In this document: piece by piece, positions 26,601 through 39,779 of the stretch
Position numbering within the stretch: the first letter of the stretch is position 1
Layout: each line of letters opens with the position of its first letter
Assembly (NCBI RefSeq): GCF_963662255.1
Contig: NC_085049.1
Location: 26,692,142-26,756,141, forward strand
Reading direction: 5' to 3'
Source: Cinclus cinclus
Lineage: Eukaryota; Chordata; Aves; Passeriformes; Cinclidae
Length of the DNA: 64,000 nt
The notes under the pieces: model-generated
Databases searched by the model: none
The model's input: only the letters and a program-made list of their open reading frames with translations
What the model was told of the DNA's origin: nothing
Made by a program: the position numbers and the translations under genes

Positions 26601-29600
26601 GCAGGTCATGGTACAGTCAAAAAAGACTTTTTTTTCTTGAGATTGCAGCCAAGTTGTTCTGAGGAAGATTCTTTAACAAAGTAATGTGAGGAAGGGATTT
26701 GTGTTAGTACTTAGGCATTAAACTGTCCTCAGTGCCAGTAATGCAAAGACAGACTAAATTTATTTTATATATAAAGATGTACCTATTGTTTGAAGGATAT
26801 TCAAGAATTTGGAAGAAGTTTTTTTTCCCTCCTACATTAATCCTTTGCATTTGAATCACACAAAATAGTCACTAGATGTCTCTACTTCACCATAAAATGT
26901 ATCAGAATTTCTATTCCATTCGAAGTGATGAAAATTTGAAGTGCTTATGTAGCCTTTTTTTTTTCAGAAGCATGAGTTACATAACACTGATGTTTGATTC
27001 CTTGAGTTCTGCAGATAAACCTGCTCTGTCCCACCTAAAGCTCTGCTATAACTATGCTATAGTTAAAGGAAATCCTCTGGCTTAGGCTAAAAAGCACAGC
27101 ATTTTCCCTCCCTGAAATAGATAATAGCAGTTGTTATTCTTGCACTGGGCAAAGTAGGGAGTAGGAGACCTTTCTTTACTTCATGGTTTTGAACTCTTCA
27201 CTATGGAGAGTAAATTCATATCATTCATATCCAAAACAAGCACATTTATGGATGTAAATCTCCATGGATATAGGCCATTTTCATTTTAGGTTTTGGTTTC
27301 ACTTTGAGTTTTTAGCTTTTGAGTATAAACTGAGAAGCTGACTAAAATTGAACCAGCAAAATAAAGGCCACTGAGAATAGCATTTTAGAAGTATTTTCTC
27401 CCCCCCACCTCTTTTTTTTCCTTCCCTCTTTTAAGCAATCTCTATGAGTTTGCAGATGTAAACTTAGTATCCCTGGATAATAAATCCTGTATTTTCAGGA
27501 AGGTGGAGGCCTTCATCATCTGATTATTAATTACATTTTCCCTTATATGTTTTCCTAGAAGGGGCATAGAAAAACACTTCAAATTCAGGAGTACTGGCTG
27601 CTGTAACTTCAAGATTTCCTCTGATAACCTTATTTCAAATATTTGAAGATCTTCCTGAGCCTGAGCAGATCAATCTACAATGTATATCATAAACAACACT
27701 AACAACAGGGATGTGACACTGGGTTGAAATTAATAATCATCTGCCAAAAAGTAATGCAGTATTTAATGCAGAATGTTCAAAAAGCCTTGATCCTAAGTAT
27801 TTTAAGATGCATTAATATAAACTCTGAATGGTTGTTAAATCCCACTGGAAGCATCGATACTTCAGACATGTTTCCTGTAAAAATAGGTTAATGAAATTTT
27901 GGATAGATTACATGGAAGTTCTAATACTGCAGGAAACATATTCTTGCAGGAGACATCATAGCTGTTTGTTTTTATTCTTATTCCATGCTGTCCTAGTTTG
28001 AACATGGGCTTAAAAAGCTAAACTATTGAATTCTGGTCCATCCCTTGCACAGTTAACCTAAACTGTCCTTTACAAGTTTATTTTTGATTGCATAATTGCA
28101 TAATTTTGAACTAGTATTATTTGCATGTTAATGAATTAAAAGATATATAAATTGTAATTCTACAATGAATACTGTCTCCTTTTTCTGGAGTTTTTCTGTT
28201 TCAATCAATTGAAGCCTGACTGGGTCAAATAGCTCGCAGGAAAGCACTCAGGTAAGGGTGGTGGGTGTTCCATTGGTGACAAGAAACACTGAGGTGGACC
28301 TGCTGAGAAAGTCCTGAAGGTCTCACTGATGCCAGCTTCACACCCAGGAATTTCCACAGTCAACTGCCTTAAGCTTCTCCCTGCTTTACTCTGGTGCAGC
28401 TGAAATCAGAGCTCACACTCTGCATTTCAAAAGCTGTGCAGATGGTTTATGACTTTTGAAAATCATTAATTTTGATGCAAACAGAATGCTAAGAGGAATG
28501 CAGTGAGTCTCAAACTTACAATGTGGAAAGCTCCCTCCCTGAGTTCCTGGGAAGAGGCTCTTTGAGAGAGAAGGAGTTGTAAGGCAGTTTGGGACTTTTA
28601 GCTGTTGCACCTTGGATGTTGCCTCTGGGATTTTGAGACCAAGAGACAGAAACTGTCTTGAATAAATTGCACTTAAGTACAACTACAGATTTTGGTTTCT
28701 GTTTTTCTGGGCCAAACTGAGCTATTTTCTGTTACCAAAGACCTTCCCCATGCTGGCATTTTTCAGGGATCATTTTTATTGTTACAAGAAAGTTTTCACT
28801 TTAGTTCAGCAGCTTTCAGGCAGCACAAGCAGCTGTTTGGCTATCAGTGATATTTGCACACATTGTCCTTCTGCTTGAAATTGCTGTTCAGGATCAGGTG
28901 CTGAGGACACAGAATACTGCACACAGAAAGCCACAGAGGGAGGGAATTACGCAAGAGTGACGGATACAGCAGCAGTGGCACATTCACATGAGCCCATGCT
29001 AAGTATCAAACATTTCAGTAACTGACTGAAACGTTTCTAAAGGGAGATGGGAAGGTCTAAATGCCTGGTCATGCATGATTCCTTGAAGTCCATCAGAATT
29101 GTCATTTTTCTTCTAAGTTGCATAAAAGCTCATCAAACAGATCCCTTTCTTCTTGCAAATACCCCATTTCAACTACTTTCTAGCAGTGTAAGGTAAACCT
29201 ACAAAATAGAACACACTCCTCAGAGGTATCCATCTCAGACCCCACAGTCATTCAAATTAAGTCTTTAGTTGCCAATTATTTCTATTCAGAGGTTGTTGGA
29301 CATAATCCTGTTCCTGCTGGCACTAACTGAAAACTCTATAGAAGCTTTGTTATAGGGATCTGCTTTGTCCAGAGATTTTAGGGTACAGAAACTGCAGTGA
29401 CTGTAGTGCCCAGCAGTGCTGCCCACAACCTCTGAGGTTTTGATGTTCTCAAACCCAGGAGGGTGAACCTCACATCCCTCCTGACCAGGCAGATCTCCAG
29501 GGCTCCAGGATAGGTATCACCATAGTAGCTGGGCTGCTGGGGCAGGGCTCTGACAAAAGCAGCAGCAGCTTTTTTTCCCTTCGTCAGGGCTATTTGCACC

Positions 29601-30235
29601 CACAGACACCTTCCTTCTTTCCCTTGTTAGTTCCAACAGCCCTGAGGGTTCCTGGAGGATCCCCTGATAATCCTCCGGGGTGGGGGGTCATGTAACATTT
29701 CATGCAGGAACAAATACATGTGATAACTGTGCCTGAGGTCTCACATTCCAACTTGCTATCCCATTTGTAAAGATCCCTCCTGCAAAAAAGAGAGCACCAA
29801 CTGGGCATAAATGGCAAGTTAAAGAACTTGTGCTGACTGACACGGAGGGTGATGCAAATGGAAAGTCTGAGTATAGAGAAGAGGTGGGTGTTTGTTAAGA
29901 CTAGAGACACTTCTAGCTTCACTCTCAAGGCTTCAACTCTGTACCAATGGATGTGCCATCTGTCCTTGATACAGCTGGAAGGCCATGGATGAGACAGGCA
30001 GGGCTCACCTCAGCCCTGGCAAGGAGAGAAGAGAAGCTGCCCATGTGTACAAGTTACCTCCACTTCCTGCAGCAACCATGTTCATATTACTCAGAGGCTT
30101 AAAGGCTGCTGAAAGCACAGTACCATTTGCTGGTGGCTCAAATCAGGTTGTGCAAGAACTTTCTCACACTCTATTTGCATTAATAAGAGGTGGCTGCAGA
30201 ATGGGGATCTATTTCCCAGGAAGAAAGCTTTAGAA
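26601..30235. other. Intergenic sequence, no gene seen
   Basis: About 3.6 kb of mostly AT-rich DNA without a convincing exon. A TGTCCTAGTTTG phrase at about 27990 could start an old avian LTR, but no matching end or duplication was found. Open frames at 28.4, 29.4 and 29.6-29.9 kb carry no recognisable domain. Confidence 0.5.
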
Positions 30236-30239
30236 GGAG

Positions 30240-30735
30240 GTGGTTAGGAAATGAGCCTGTATGCAGCTCTGTGGATCTTGCACAAGACAGGGACCTGTTG
30301 GGACGAGTCTGGAGGAGGTGATGGAGATGCTCTGAAGACTGGAGCCTCTCTCGTATGAGGACAGGCTGTGAAAATTGAAGCTGCTCAGCCTGGAGAAGAG
30401 AAGGTGTGGAGACCTCAGAGCTGGATGCCTTCCAGTGCCTGAAGGAGTTCTGTAAGAAAGCTGGAGAGGGAAAGTTAGTGGCAGGAAAGAGAATGGCCTT
30501 AAACTGGAAGGGAGTAGATTTTGGATATGAGGAAGAAATTGTTCCCTGTGAGGGTGGTGAGGCCCTGGCACAGGTTGCCCAGAGAAGCTGTGGCTGCCCC
30601 TGGATCCCTGGAAGTGTCCAAGGCCAGGCTGGATGGGGCTCTGAGCAACCTGGGAATAGTGGTAGGTGTCCCTGCCCATGGCAGAAGGTTGGTGGAACAA
30701 GATGATCTTTAAACCCAAACCATTCTATGGTTGTA
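30240..30735 (+). mobile_element. CR1 LINE retrotransposon, 3' fragment
   Basis: CR1 sequence in sense orientation: CAGCCTGGAGAAGAGAAGG, CAGGTTGCCCAGAGAAGCTG, GTGTCCAAGGCCAGGCTGGA. It ends ACCATTCTATGG, close to the CR1 3'-terminal (ATTCTRTG) motif. Confidence 0.9.
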
Positions 30736-31537
30736 CAACATAGCACATTGCTCCAGGCTGCTCTGCAGAAAGAAAAAATAAGATGGAAGTTGCAAAAGAA
30801 AGCCCAAGGCAGAGTACAGGATGGAAAAAGAGGGTGCCAGCTTTGTGCCCACAGCACTACCAGTTAAGAATGGTTTTGAACTTGTGAACATCTGAAGTCT
30901 GATAGAAACTTCCATTGGAACTAGTAAAGTTAAATACTTGCAAAATTTAGTTCCTCTGATTTTTGTTCTGACTGTATAAGAGCATTTACATTCTATTAAA
31001 GCACATTTAGTATCCTTTGATTTGTATCATAAAATCTCTAGGCAGTTTCCTGCTTCTTTAGATGGTGCCAAAGCCACTTACAGGAATTTTGATCTTCATT
31101 TACATGAAACATGTTTTGAAGTGGAATTTTGAGAAATGGGGTTCAATTACATGTTGCACTCTAAGGATGTTCACTAAAGTAAATGTTACTACAAGTCAGA
31201 GTTAAACAGGTTGATTTTCTCAACATAGCTGAGTGATAATGAACCACTGAGACCTGCTAGAACCATGGCTGCTTTTAGGCATGTAAAGAGATTTCTCAGA
31301 CACAAAGCCTAAACATTGCAAAAAGTCTTCACCAGCTGAGTGACCAGAAACTCTTAAGTTCTTGTGGTTCAGGATTTTATTCATTCAGGTTTCATAGCAT
31401 TTTTATAGTTCATGGACAACATCACTGACCTAACAGAATATTATAGCATTTAGGAATTGGATGCTTCCTAGCTAGAAGAACAAAATAGGATGTCAAAAGG
31501 AACAATGCATTTACACATTGTGCTAACTGTTACCAAT

Positions 31538-31670
31538 TTAGGATCATGTGCAAACTTACTTATTACCCCTTCCAGTCCTGTGTCTAGGTCATTTGCAAAG
31601 ATGTGGAAGTGAAGGATGGACCCCTGTGGAAACCTCACTAGTGACAGGTTGCCAGCCTGATAGAAATTAT
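31538..31670 (-). mobile_element. CR1 LINE internal fragment
   Basis: GGATCATGTGCAAACTTACT through TTTGCAAAGATGTGG and GGACCCCTGTGGAAACCTCA follows a more 5' part of the avian CR1 3' region read in reverse. It is short and diverged. Confidence 0.6.
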
Positions 31671-32758
31671 AGTTCTCTCATTTTGCTTCTTTTCAACATC
31701 TGCCTTTTTGTAGGCTGGCTTCTTGCTGTTCTTGTCTGGTTGCTTATCTCTGCCATTATTCACTGCATCTATCATCTCAATAAAAGGAATATGAATATCC
31801 TTCTGAAATAAAGGAAAAATCCCAATGTTTTTGCCTTGGACTCACAACACCACATTGCCAAGAAGGGATTTGCATTTCTCAGAATTGCTCTTTGTTTATT
31901 CAGTAAAGCATGTGCTGGACTTCATTAAAGAAAAGGAAGTGATATAGCATTTTATATATGTGTGAGAGCGGCTTTGAAGTTTTCTTTCTGGTGAAATAAA
32001 ATCTGAAGCGTGAAGTATGTTTGAGTAACAAGAAGCAGGATGAAAAACAAAGCCAGTACTCTGAATGTGCAGAAAGAAGAGGAGCAAGTTTTGTGATCTC
32101 TAAAAAGACTGCACACCCACTGCAGGTACACAGCTACTCAGAAAATTCCAGAGGAAAATTATGTTTAAATGTAAATATGCCTGTGTTTTCCTGGATTGCT
32201 CCCCTTTGGGACCTTCATCCTTCTGTTGAGTCAGTGCCCTGGGTTTTCAATGCTTGGCACTATCTCTGACCTCCATCCTTGCAATGTTGGTATCAATTTC
32301 TGCTGCCAACTTGTGAACAGCCCTGATCTTAACTTGGACAGAGACAAGAGGGGTGTTACTCTTGTCAGACTAAAAGACTGGTTTTCCTTTCCCTAGGTGG
32401 GCTGCTATTTTTATGTGTCATTACAGGAAAATATTTTCACTTCTACTCACAACTTGCAAAAACTAATTTGAGAATGTAAAGGGGATTTAGTGCAAGTGAA
32501 ACAAAAGACCAAAATATTTGAACAGCTTGTTTAGCAGGTGCCCAACTTTTAAAACTGGTTTGTTCCTGTTCAAGAGGATAATTCACTTAGAAGTCAATTT
32601 CTGTCAATATTCCCATGGGTGGTCTCTTGCTAATATTTTTAAGACTTTCTTGAGATAACCACAGGGTCCACTGCCTTTGTTTTATTAGAACTTTACAGAG
32701 CTCGGCAAATAGATATAGGAAAAAAAATTAAAAGTAATATAGGCTGGTAAGATGGTTA
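31671..32758. other. Intergenic sequence, no gene seen
   Basis: AT-rich DNA with only short open frames. No splice-bounded exon with a known motif was found on either strand. Confidence 0.5.
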
Positions 32759-33200
32759 TGATGGATTGACCTTTGCTGGCAGCCAGACACCCATCCAGCC
32801 TCTCTCATTCCTACTCTTCAACAGGACAGGGGAGAAAAAGAGGAAAAGGGTCATGGGTCATGGTGAAATCAGATAAATCACTTATCAGCTACCATCATGC
32901 ACAAAACAGACTTGACTTAGGGAAAGTGAGCTACTTTTGCAAATTAAATTTGGATAGTGAGAAATGCAGACAAAAAGATTCAAGCAACACCTTGCTCCTG
33001 CTCCTTCTTCCCTTGATTTCACTGCTTTATTCCTGGCTTCACTCTCATCTTCACCTACAACCCCAGAGGCACAGGGGGATGGGGCAATGGGGTCAGTCCA
33101 CAACAGCTCCTCTCTGCTTCTCCTTCACTCCACACTGCTCCCCTGCTCCAGAGATGATCCTCTATGGACTGCACTCCCATGATTTATCACCACTAGACAC
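32759..33200 (-). mobile_element. LTR of an avian endogenous retrovirus (diverged)
   Basis: The sequence from TGATGGATTGACCTTTGCTG through CAGCCAGACACCCATCC and ACAGACTTGACTTAGGG to CACTGCTCCCCTGCTCCAGA resembles, from memory, a common avian ERV LTR read in reverse. On the minus strand it ends GGTCAATCCATCA. The right-hand boundary is uncertain. The 147-residue plus-strand open frame across it is not a host gene. Confidence 0.5.
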
Positions 33201-34120
33201 TCTATGGACACATTAGAGGTGAAGCCAGGATGTAATCCTGACCCCCCAAAAATCCTGGTTGAACCTTGCTGAATCTGACAGCAGACAGAAATAATTATCA
33301 CCATTTCAGAGGGAAAATCAGTTAACTTTCCACTGTACCCTCAATTTCCAGAAAGAAATATTCCAGATAAAGCACTTAAAAGACCACCAAGGGCTTGCTA
33401 AAATGCCCACTTCAATTTTGTGGAAAAGACCTTGCCTGTGAATTTCAAAGTTAACAAATCTTTGCTGTTAACAAAAAGCCCAGGCTTATCCTTTTGAAGT
33501 GCAACAGAAATACTGCCAACTCTAAGATTTCAACAGAGCTGCCTCCCTAATTCCTGGCCTCACAAGTCTCTATTTAAATAATGGCATTAAGTTGCTCAAA
33601 TGTACCAACAGTTCCTCAAGTGGACAGGAACAAAGCAGAACTAAGGATCAATACATACATTTAAATACCCTTTCCAGCTATTTAATGAGATATATGCACA
33701 CTATCTTCTTTTGGTAAAGTAAGAAGCAATTTCCAGCAGTTGAAAAAAAAACCCCAGAAGTTAAGACAGCTGATTTTAATGTAAGATAAATGAAACTAAG
33801 CGTAAGATAAAAGCAACTAAGTCCACCAATCCAGGAAAAAGGGCTCAGATCTGTTCTCCCTGCAGGAAGGAGCATGTGTGCATTGAAAGAGTGATTTTGA
33901 AGACCGTGAGATTGCACAGGAGAAAGCGCAGTGTTAGAACTACCTGTTAGAAGGGCCTGGAGTTTGTCAGGAAAAGGCAGAGGAAGAGAAAATGAAGAGA
34001 GAAAAAGTTCACTTGTCTGTGCAATTTACACTGTACAGTTTATTTCCTAATCCTGCTGCTGCATGGCTTCAGTTCAAAGTACAGAGACCATCTGCTGCTC
34101 CCTTCTTGTTCAGCACACTC

Positions 34121-34172
34121 AGAGTCACACTTGGAATGCTTGGGGGGAAGGGTCCTTAGAGATCATCTCAGT
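34121..34172 (-). repeat. CR1 LINE 3'-end fragment (short)
   Basis: GGGGGGAAGGGTCCTTAGAG and GATCATCTCAG resemble the reverse complement of the CR1 3' terminus. Only about 50 bases are recognisable. Confidence 0.45.
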
Positions 34173-34270
34173 TTTGGTGGTTTTTATAGGTTTTGGGGGA
34201 TTTTCTGTGTGTGTGTTGTTTGCTTCTGCTTTTTGTTTGCTTGGTTTGTTTCACTTTGGTTTGTTTGCAG
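34173..34270. repeat. T/G-rich low-complexity tract
   Basis: Thymine-rich sequence with repeated GTTTG and a short (GT)n run follows the CR1 fragment. Confidence 0.7.
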
Positions 34271-34689
34271 GAACAAAGTCAAAGGAAAATTTAAGAATAA
34301 CTGGAATTAACACTGTAAGACTGTAACTTACTGTCCCCTAAGCTCTTTTCAACAGCTTCTGGGGATTTTTTCAAAAGCACCAGGAGCAGCAAGGGACAAA
34401 GGTTTGAGCTGAAAGGCTTTCAAGCTTCTCTTGCTAAACGTTACTTCTTTGAAGTGTCCCAGGGAAGATCCTCCCAGATCATAAAATCCCAACCCTCAGG
34501 GAACTTAGACATCCAGTTTCCAAACAGTTAATTAGCTCTGAGGTTCAGTTCATGAGCAATACTAGCTGGACATTAATGTAAGAACAATTTTTAACAGAAG
34601 AAAAATCAAGAGCCAACATCAATTACTCAGCATAGCAGGATCAATTGTGTGCAGTGCTACTGTCCATTATTGCAAATTAACTGAGAGAT

Positions 34690-35120
34690 CCTGGACTGGG
34701 GCCAGCAGAAGCTGCAGAGATGATTTAGGGCCTGGAGCATCTGTGACAGGGAAAGGCTGAGGGAGCTGGGGCTGTCCAGCCTGGAGAGGAGCCCCAGCTG
34801 AGAGGGACCCTCATCCCTGGGTGTCCCTGTGTGCAGGGAGGGCTCCGAGCAGGGCCCAGGCTCTGCTCCGGGGGGCCCAGCAATGGCACCAGAGCCACGG
34901 GCAGGGACTGAGCCCAGGGGGTTCCACCTGGACAGGAGGCAGAACTTCTGTCCTGTGCAGTGACCAAGGACTGAACAGATTGTCCAGAGAGGGTGTGGGG
35001 TCTCCTCACAGGAGATATTCCAGTCTGGACACAATCCTGTGCCCTTGCATGCTTGAGCAGGGAGGTGGGAACATCTGACCCGCTGTGGTCCCTTTCAGCC
35101 TGACCCATCCTGGGATTCTC
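34690..35120 (+). mobile_element. CR1 LINE retrotransposon, 3' fragment
   Basis: CR1-type sequence in sense orientation: CTGAGGGAGCTGGGGCTGTC, CAGCCTGGAGAGGAGCCCCA and TCCCTGGGTGTCCCTGTGTG. It ends near CATCCTGGGATTCTCC. Both strands have interrupted open frames, so this is a dead copy. Confidence 0.8.
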
Positions 35121-36016
35121 CACTGAAACCTCTCAGTGGTAATAAATTTAGGATTGAAAAGGATTGCTTGTTCTTCTGTACTGCTCTTCTTTCTACTTCC
35201 TTGTTTTTCCATATGCAAGATCCACAGAGCGCTGGGCACTCCTGTTAACACCCTGCTTCTCACCTAGCCTCCTTCTCCAGTTCCACTGCTGCAGTTCACT
35301 GGCAGCAAATATTACAGCCTGGACTAATTCCAGTGTGTTAATTCCACCCAAGCAATACACAATCTTACTTCTCACTCTGACTCACTCTGTTGCTCAAGCT
35401 AGATTCTTATACATCAAACTTTTCTTAAATCTAACTCCCCCTCCAATGCAAACATCATAATTTAGGGGCTGTATCATCTGCATTGTTGTACTAATCTGTT
35501 CTGAGACCAATGTGAGAAGAGTTTTTGAATCTTAAAATTATCAAGAAAAATTCACTTCTGCCTCCTGGGGAAAATGTAAAGATGTCACATAGTTGTAAAG
35601 AAACAAGGCTAGAGAGCACTGGAAGAGTTGTGTAAGGGAGTGCTCTTTGTTCTTCATTCCTGCCACTGGGTATTAATTCCAACAATTTCTGGAAGACTTG
35701 TAAGCTGTGTGTGCTTACAAACACCATTTGTTCATTCAGTCTACAGGATTTATAGATGATCCCACTTTTACAACAGCTTTGCTTCCAATTTCACAAGCAG
35801 AAAAAAAAAATACCCAAAAGCATTTTGGCAAAAAATAAATCCATTAATGGCTAAGGGATGAGCTAAGGGATTTCTAAGTCTATGTGAGTATGTAAAGCCA
35901 GAAAGAGCTCTGGAATACATGTAAAGAGGGGAACTGATGAATCTGGATTCAGATTTTACAGTTTTTGTAGCAACAACCCAAAAATCTATGAGGTATCAGC
36001 AATCAGCCTGGTCTGG
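35121..36016. other. Intergenic sequence, no gene seen
   Basis: About 0.9 kb of unique-looking DNA between a CR1 copy and an LTR. No convincing exon. Confidence 0.5.
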
Positions 36017-36558
36017 TGTCATGGTTAACCCCATCAGCAGCTCAGCCTCACAGAGCCATTCACACCTGGGGAATGGGGAGGAGAACAATAAGGGTAAAAG
36101 TGAGAAAGTTCCTGGGTTGAGATAACACTCTAATAGATAAAGAAAAAGCTGCATACACAAGAAAAGCCAAAATAAAGATTTAACTCACTGCTTCCCATGG
36201 GCAGCAGGTGCTCAGCCATCTCCAGGAGAGCAGGGCTCCATCCCATATAATAGCTGTGACGTGGGAAATACCAGCACTCAAAACATCCCCCCCATCCTTC
36301 TTCCCCAGCTTTAAATACTGATCACGATGCCATATGGGAAATCCCTTTGGTCAGTTGGGGTCAGTTGTCCCAGCTGTGTCCCCTGCCAACTCCTGTGCAG
36401 CCTCCTGGCTGCTGGGGTGGGGTGAGAAGCAGAAAAGATGATGTGTTGTCACTGCTCAGCAGTAGCTAAAACACCCCTGTCACACACACTGCTTCCAGCA
36501 CAAATCCATGGTAGCCCCTGTGAATGAAATGAGCTCTGTCCCAGCCCAAACCAGCACA
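36017..36558 (-). mobile_element. Solo LTR of an avian endogenous retrovirus
   Basis: Read on the minus strand it starts TGTGCTGGTTTGGGCTGGG and ends GGTTAACCATGACA, with TG...CA ends. The body matches, from memory, a widespread avian LTR. Shared features are a TATTTAAAG-like box (plus-strand CTTTAAATA near 36310), GGATTTCCCATATGGCATCG and a stretch of AGCAGTGACAACACATCAT type. No coding sequence is attached. No target-site duplication was recognised. Confidence 0.75.
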
Positions 36559-36559
36559 C

Positions 36560-37895
36560 CTTCAGAAAAAGATGTTGTGCTGAGGGACAGAAGAGCTGAG
36601 CAGTCTTCTAGCCCCTGCCCCTGGCCTCCTGATGGGCTCAGGCAAGTCCTTTTACTTTCACCCTTCCAACTGCATCCTGGAGTTGATGCCCTTCTTTGCT
36701 AAGTGCTCTTAGAACCACAGGTAAAAGTGATACCCAAAACCCAGACTTTTTCAGCCAGGAGGGTAAGAGACAGGAGCTCTGCTAGACCTGAAGCAAGGCA
36801 GGCTGTATCTCTCTGGCAGAATAGAGCACAACAGGGAAGGACTAACAAAACAGATAAATAAATTTCAGGCTGTGAGTTTAAAAGTTCAAATGACATAATT
36901 TTGCTGCTGCAGTGTGGGATAACCACGGACACCACCTCCTATTCCTTTATGGCAATAGGTGTCTTTGTTTCAGCCCTAGCTCTGATCATGCCTTCAGGGT
37001 GCTGCTTTTGCACCTCATCATACAAACAGGCTCTGCTGTGACACAGCAGAGGCTTAGAATTGAAACCTAAACTGGACATTTACTCATGGGATTCCCCCAG
37101 TTTGGGCTGGAAGCCTCTGTGTTGCACCTCAGCCTTTGGGAACTGCCATTTTTTGTTAGACCAGCAGTTCAAATACTTTCAAATCTGCATTATGAGGCAG
37201 CTGGAGTCCTGGGCTGAACTGCCTGTTCTGTGGCAGGAGGGGCTGAATTCTGCTTTGCTGGATTCTGCTTTGCTGCCCACATCACTGTTTTCAGTCTACC
37301 TTTGCCTCCACATGCAGTGAAGGCGATGCTGTCACACCCACAAGAAAAGGGTGACATCTGCAGTTGTCACCACATTTGTTCTGTGCATGGCTGGAGCTGG
37401 TTACTATGCTGACACCAGAACATCACTCAGTGACATCACTCAGGCTTGGTAGGTGGAAGGGGGGAGTCTGTGCATCCAGGAGCATGTCAGGATGGGGAAT
37501 GACACGAGCTCACATCCCTTTGATTATCCCACAGTGCCCCTGAAGCTCCAGGCTGTCAAGCTCTATATGATGTGCAGAGAAATCCTACACAAAAATCCCA
37601 CCATCTTTCCTTGCAGGTGCTGCAAGAGAGTCTGAACCCTCAGATATCTCCATGTTCTGCCAAAAAGTCTGAAAATTCAAGGCTAAAAAACCACTCCCCC
37701 CTCCTCAGACATATGGATGTTTGATACACAGCCCCTAGTGCTTTAGGGGCCTCACAGGGTTTTGTAAACTGTATATTAATCCAGATTAATTTTCTGGGAG
37801 GAAAGAAGAGGCTGAGGCAAGGCTCTACCTGGAGACCCCAAAAGACACAAGGCAAGGGTGGATCATGCAATAAATTAAACTCAACCCAGATTACA
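36560..37895. other. Intergenic sequence, no gene seen
   Basis: About 1.3 kb with short open frames only. No domain or splice-consistent exon was recognised. Confidence 0.45.
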
Positions 37896-37904
37896 TCTTG
37901 TAAG

Positions 37905-38045
37905 AGGGAGCTGAGGGAGCTGGGAAAGGGGTTCAGCCTGGAGAAAAGGAGGCTCAGGGGGGACCTTCTGGCTCTGCACAGCTCCCTGACAGGAGGGGAC
38001 AGCTGGGGGGTTCAGGCTCTGCTCCAAGGGAACAGGGACAGGGTG
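37905..38045 (+). mobile_element. CR1 LINE fragment
   Basis: GGGAGCTGAGGGAGCTGGGA, TTCAGCCTGGAGAAAAGGAG and AGGCTCTGCTCCAAGGGAAC form a short sense-oriented CR1-type fragment. Confidence 0.75.
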
Positions 38046-38249
38046 AGAGGAAATAGCCTCAAGACTGTACATGGTTACCTCTGGATAGTTGTGACTGGTT
38101 TAGGAGGCAATCATGTGAGAAAAGACTGCTTAAGTGTGGGCAGTGATGGAAAGAGACTGAGTTCAAACAACCTATTTGGCCTTCTAACTCTCCTTTATGG
38201 ACTAAAGTTTCAGAAAAAACCCAAATAAGGAAAGTGGGGTTTGGTGGGG

Positions 38250-38253
38250 TTGT

Positions 38254-38285
<32 letters not shown>

Positions 38286-38330
38286 CCCTTTTTGTTTTTG
38301 TTTTGTTTTGGTGGGGATTTTTTTTTTCCA
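38250..38330. repeat. (TTTTG)n microsatellite
   Basis: Tandem TTTTG units with short interruptions, ending in a T-run. Confidence 0.9.
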
Positions 38331-39779
38331 ATTTCAGAGCCTAACTATCCTGTTGTAAAGGATGCTGAGAAGTTCAGGGGATAACTGATTCAGAAGACAA
38401 AGTTGTGTTTCGTGTGAGGCCTGATGATATGGGTGCTATGTAGGTGTCTGTGAAACAAACCTCATCAGGCTCCAGTTCACAGTATCAATTTATTATCAGA
38501 TAATAAACCCATAATGATTTAGATACGTTGCTTATAAATCATACTCAGGCAGCACTTCTGACTAATCTGTTCCATGACTATCAAAGGTTCTTCTTTCCCC
38601 CCCGAAACCTTTTTGTTTCTGCACTTAACACCATTACCAGTGTTGAGCATTGGAAGGGAAAAATCAGTAATATAAACGTACAGCCCCAAACTCTGTTTTT
38701 TTCAGGTCCCTTTGAATGTAACAAAAACCTGCAAGCAGACTGTATAGACATTATTTTCAACAGACCCATGTAGGTTTGTGGACCTTCTCTGTGTTGAACT
38801 CGGAGGAAATTTTCTAAGTGGGAATAAGGTACAAAACCAAGAGTGTAGCTCTTAGCAGGAAATGTCATGCACAGGACTCTGTGTCCAAGGGTTCTAGATG
38901 TATTTTTAGGTTTTAGAAGGTGTTTATGTTTCAATTAAAATCTGTGAGGCTTCCTCCTCACCTGAAATAGAGAACAAAAATACTGTCATCAAGATATCCT
39001 GCAGCAAACATATGGGTAATGAAAGAAAAAGGAGTTTAAGGTAATAAAGGCAACTCAGGTTTTCCATCTGTGGAGTCGTTGGCTCAAGCAGGGAATAATT
39101 CAAGCAATGTAGGACAGCAGCTCCTTGTAGATACTGTTACAGTAAAGTATGGAAACATTATTGTAAAAAGCATTGATCCTTTTTTTTTAAAAAATTTCAT
39201 TTTGAATTCATGTTAATGCATCATCAATATCACCTAAATTCAGCTGTTAAACCATTAAAGTAATTTGTGGGTGGAGCAGGGTAGAATTTGAGTTATGTTT
39301 TTGAAGCTGCCTGGTTGCAGTACATTAACCCCAAAACCCCAGCACATACTGTTACATGTATTTCTTGTTTATTTTTCTTTCAGGTGCACAGGCTGTGTAA
39401 GATCATGTACAGGAGCACAAAACAGCCACAGCACAAAAATTGTATTCTCTATTCTCGTGAGAACCAGCAAACCTTTCATACCTGTGTAAGTCTATTTTTG
39501 GGCATTCTTTTGAGAATTTCCTCTGCTTTGACCAAGATTTTTTCTTATATAGTAGTGAATATGATGGGTTTTAATCTTCATTTTCTCCTGTATTCTGAAG
39601 GGCAAGAAAAGACAGAAAGAAAAGACAAGCTTTAAATCTTCACTGAAAGAAGTAACTTAGTAACTTCCTTGTTTGTGTGTGTGTTTCTCAGCCTTCCTCA
39701 GAGCCATAGCAGAGCGCGTGTTTTGGAGGCAGGCAAAGCTGAGACAGGATGCAAATGAGTGTGTTAGAGCTGCTTCTTC
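38331..39779. other. Intergenic sequence upstream of the plus-strand receptor gene
   Basis: No exon was recognised. The last few hundred bases should hold the promoter of the receptor starting at 39936, but no clear TATA box was seen and no element can be assigned. Confidence 0.45.

Noticed and set aside
27990..28250. Possible old LTR starting TGTCCTAGTTTG
   Set aside because: No matching CA end, target duplication or poly(A)-signal arrangement could be found, so the element is not supported.
30180..30857. 225- and 162-codon minus-strand frames
   Set aside because: They are the antisense of a CR1 3' fragment.
32773..33216. 147-codon plus-strand open frame
   Set aside because: It overlaps sequence recognised as an old avian LTR and has no domain or exon context.
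33678..33917. Minus-strand open frame containing SWIGGL, reminiscent of the CTLD WIGL motif
   Set aside because: The surrounding residues do not match a CTLD, no cysteines are in place and there are no exon borders.
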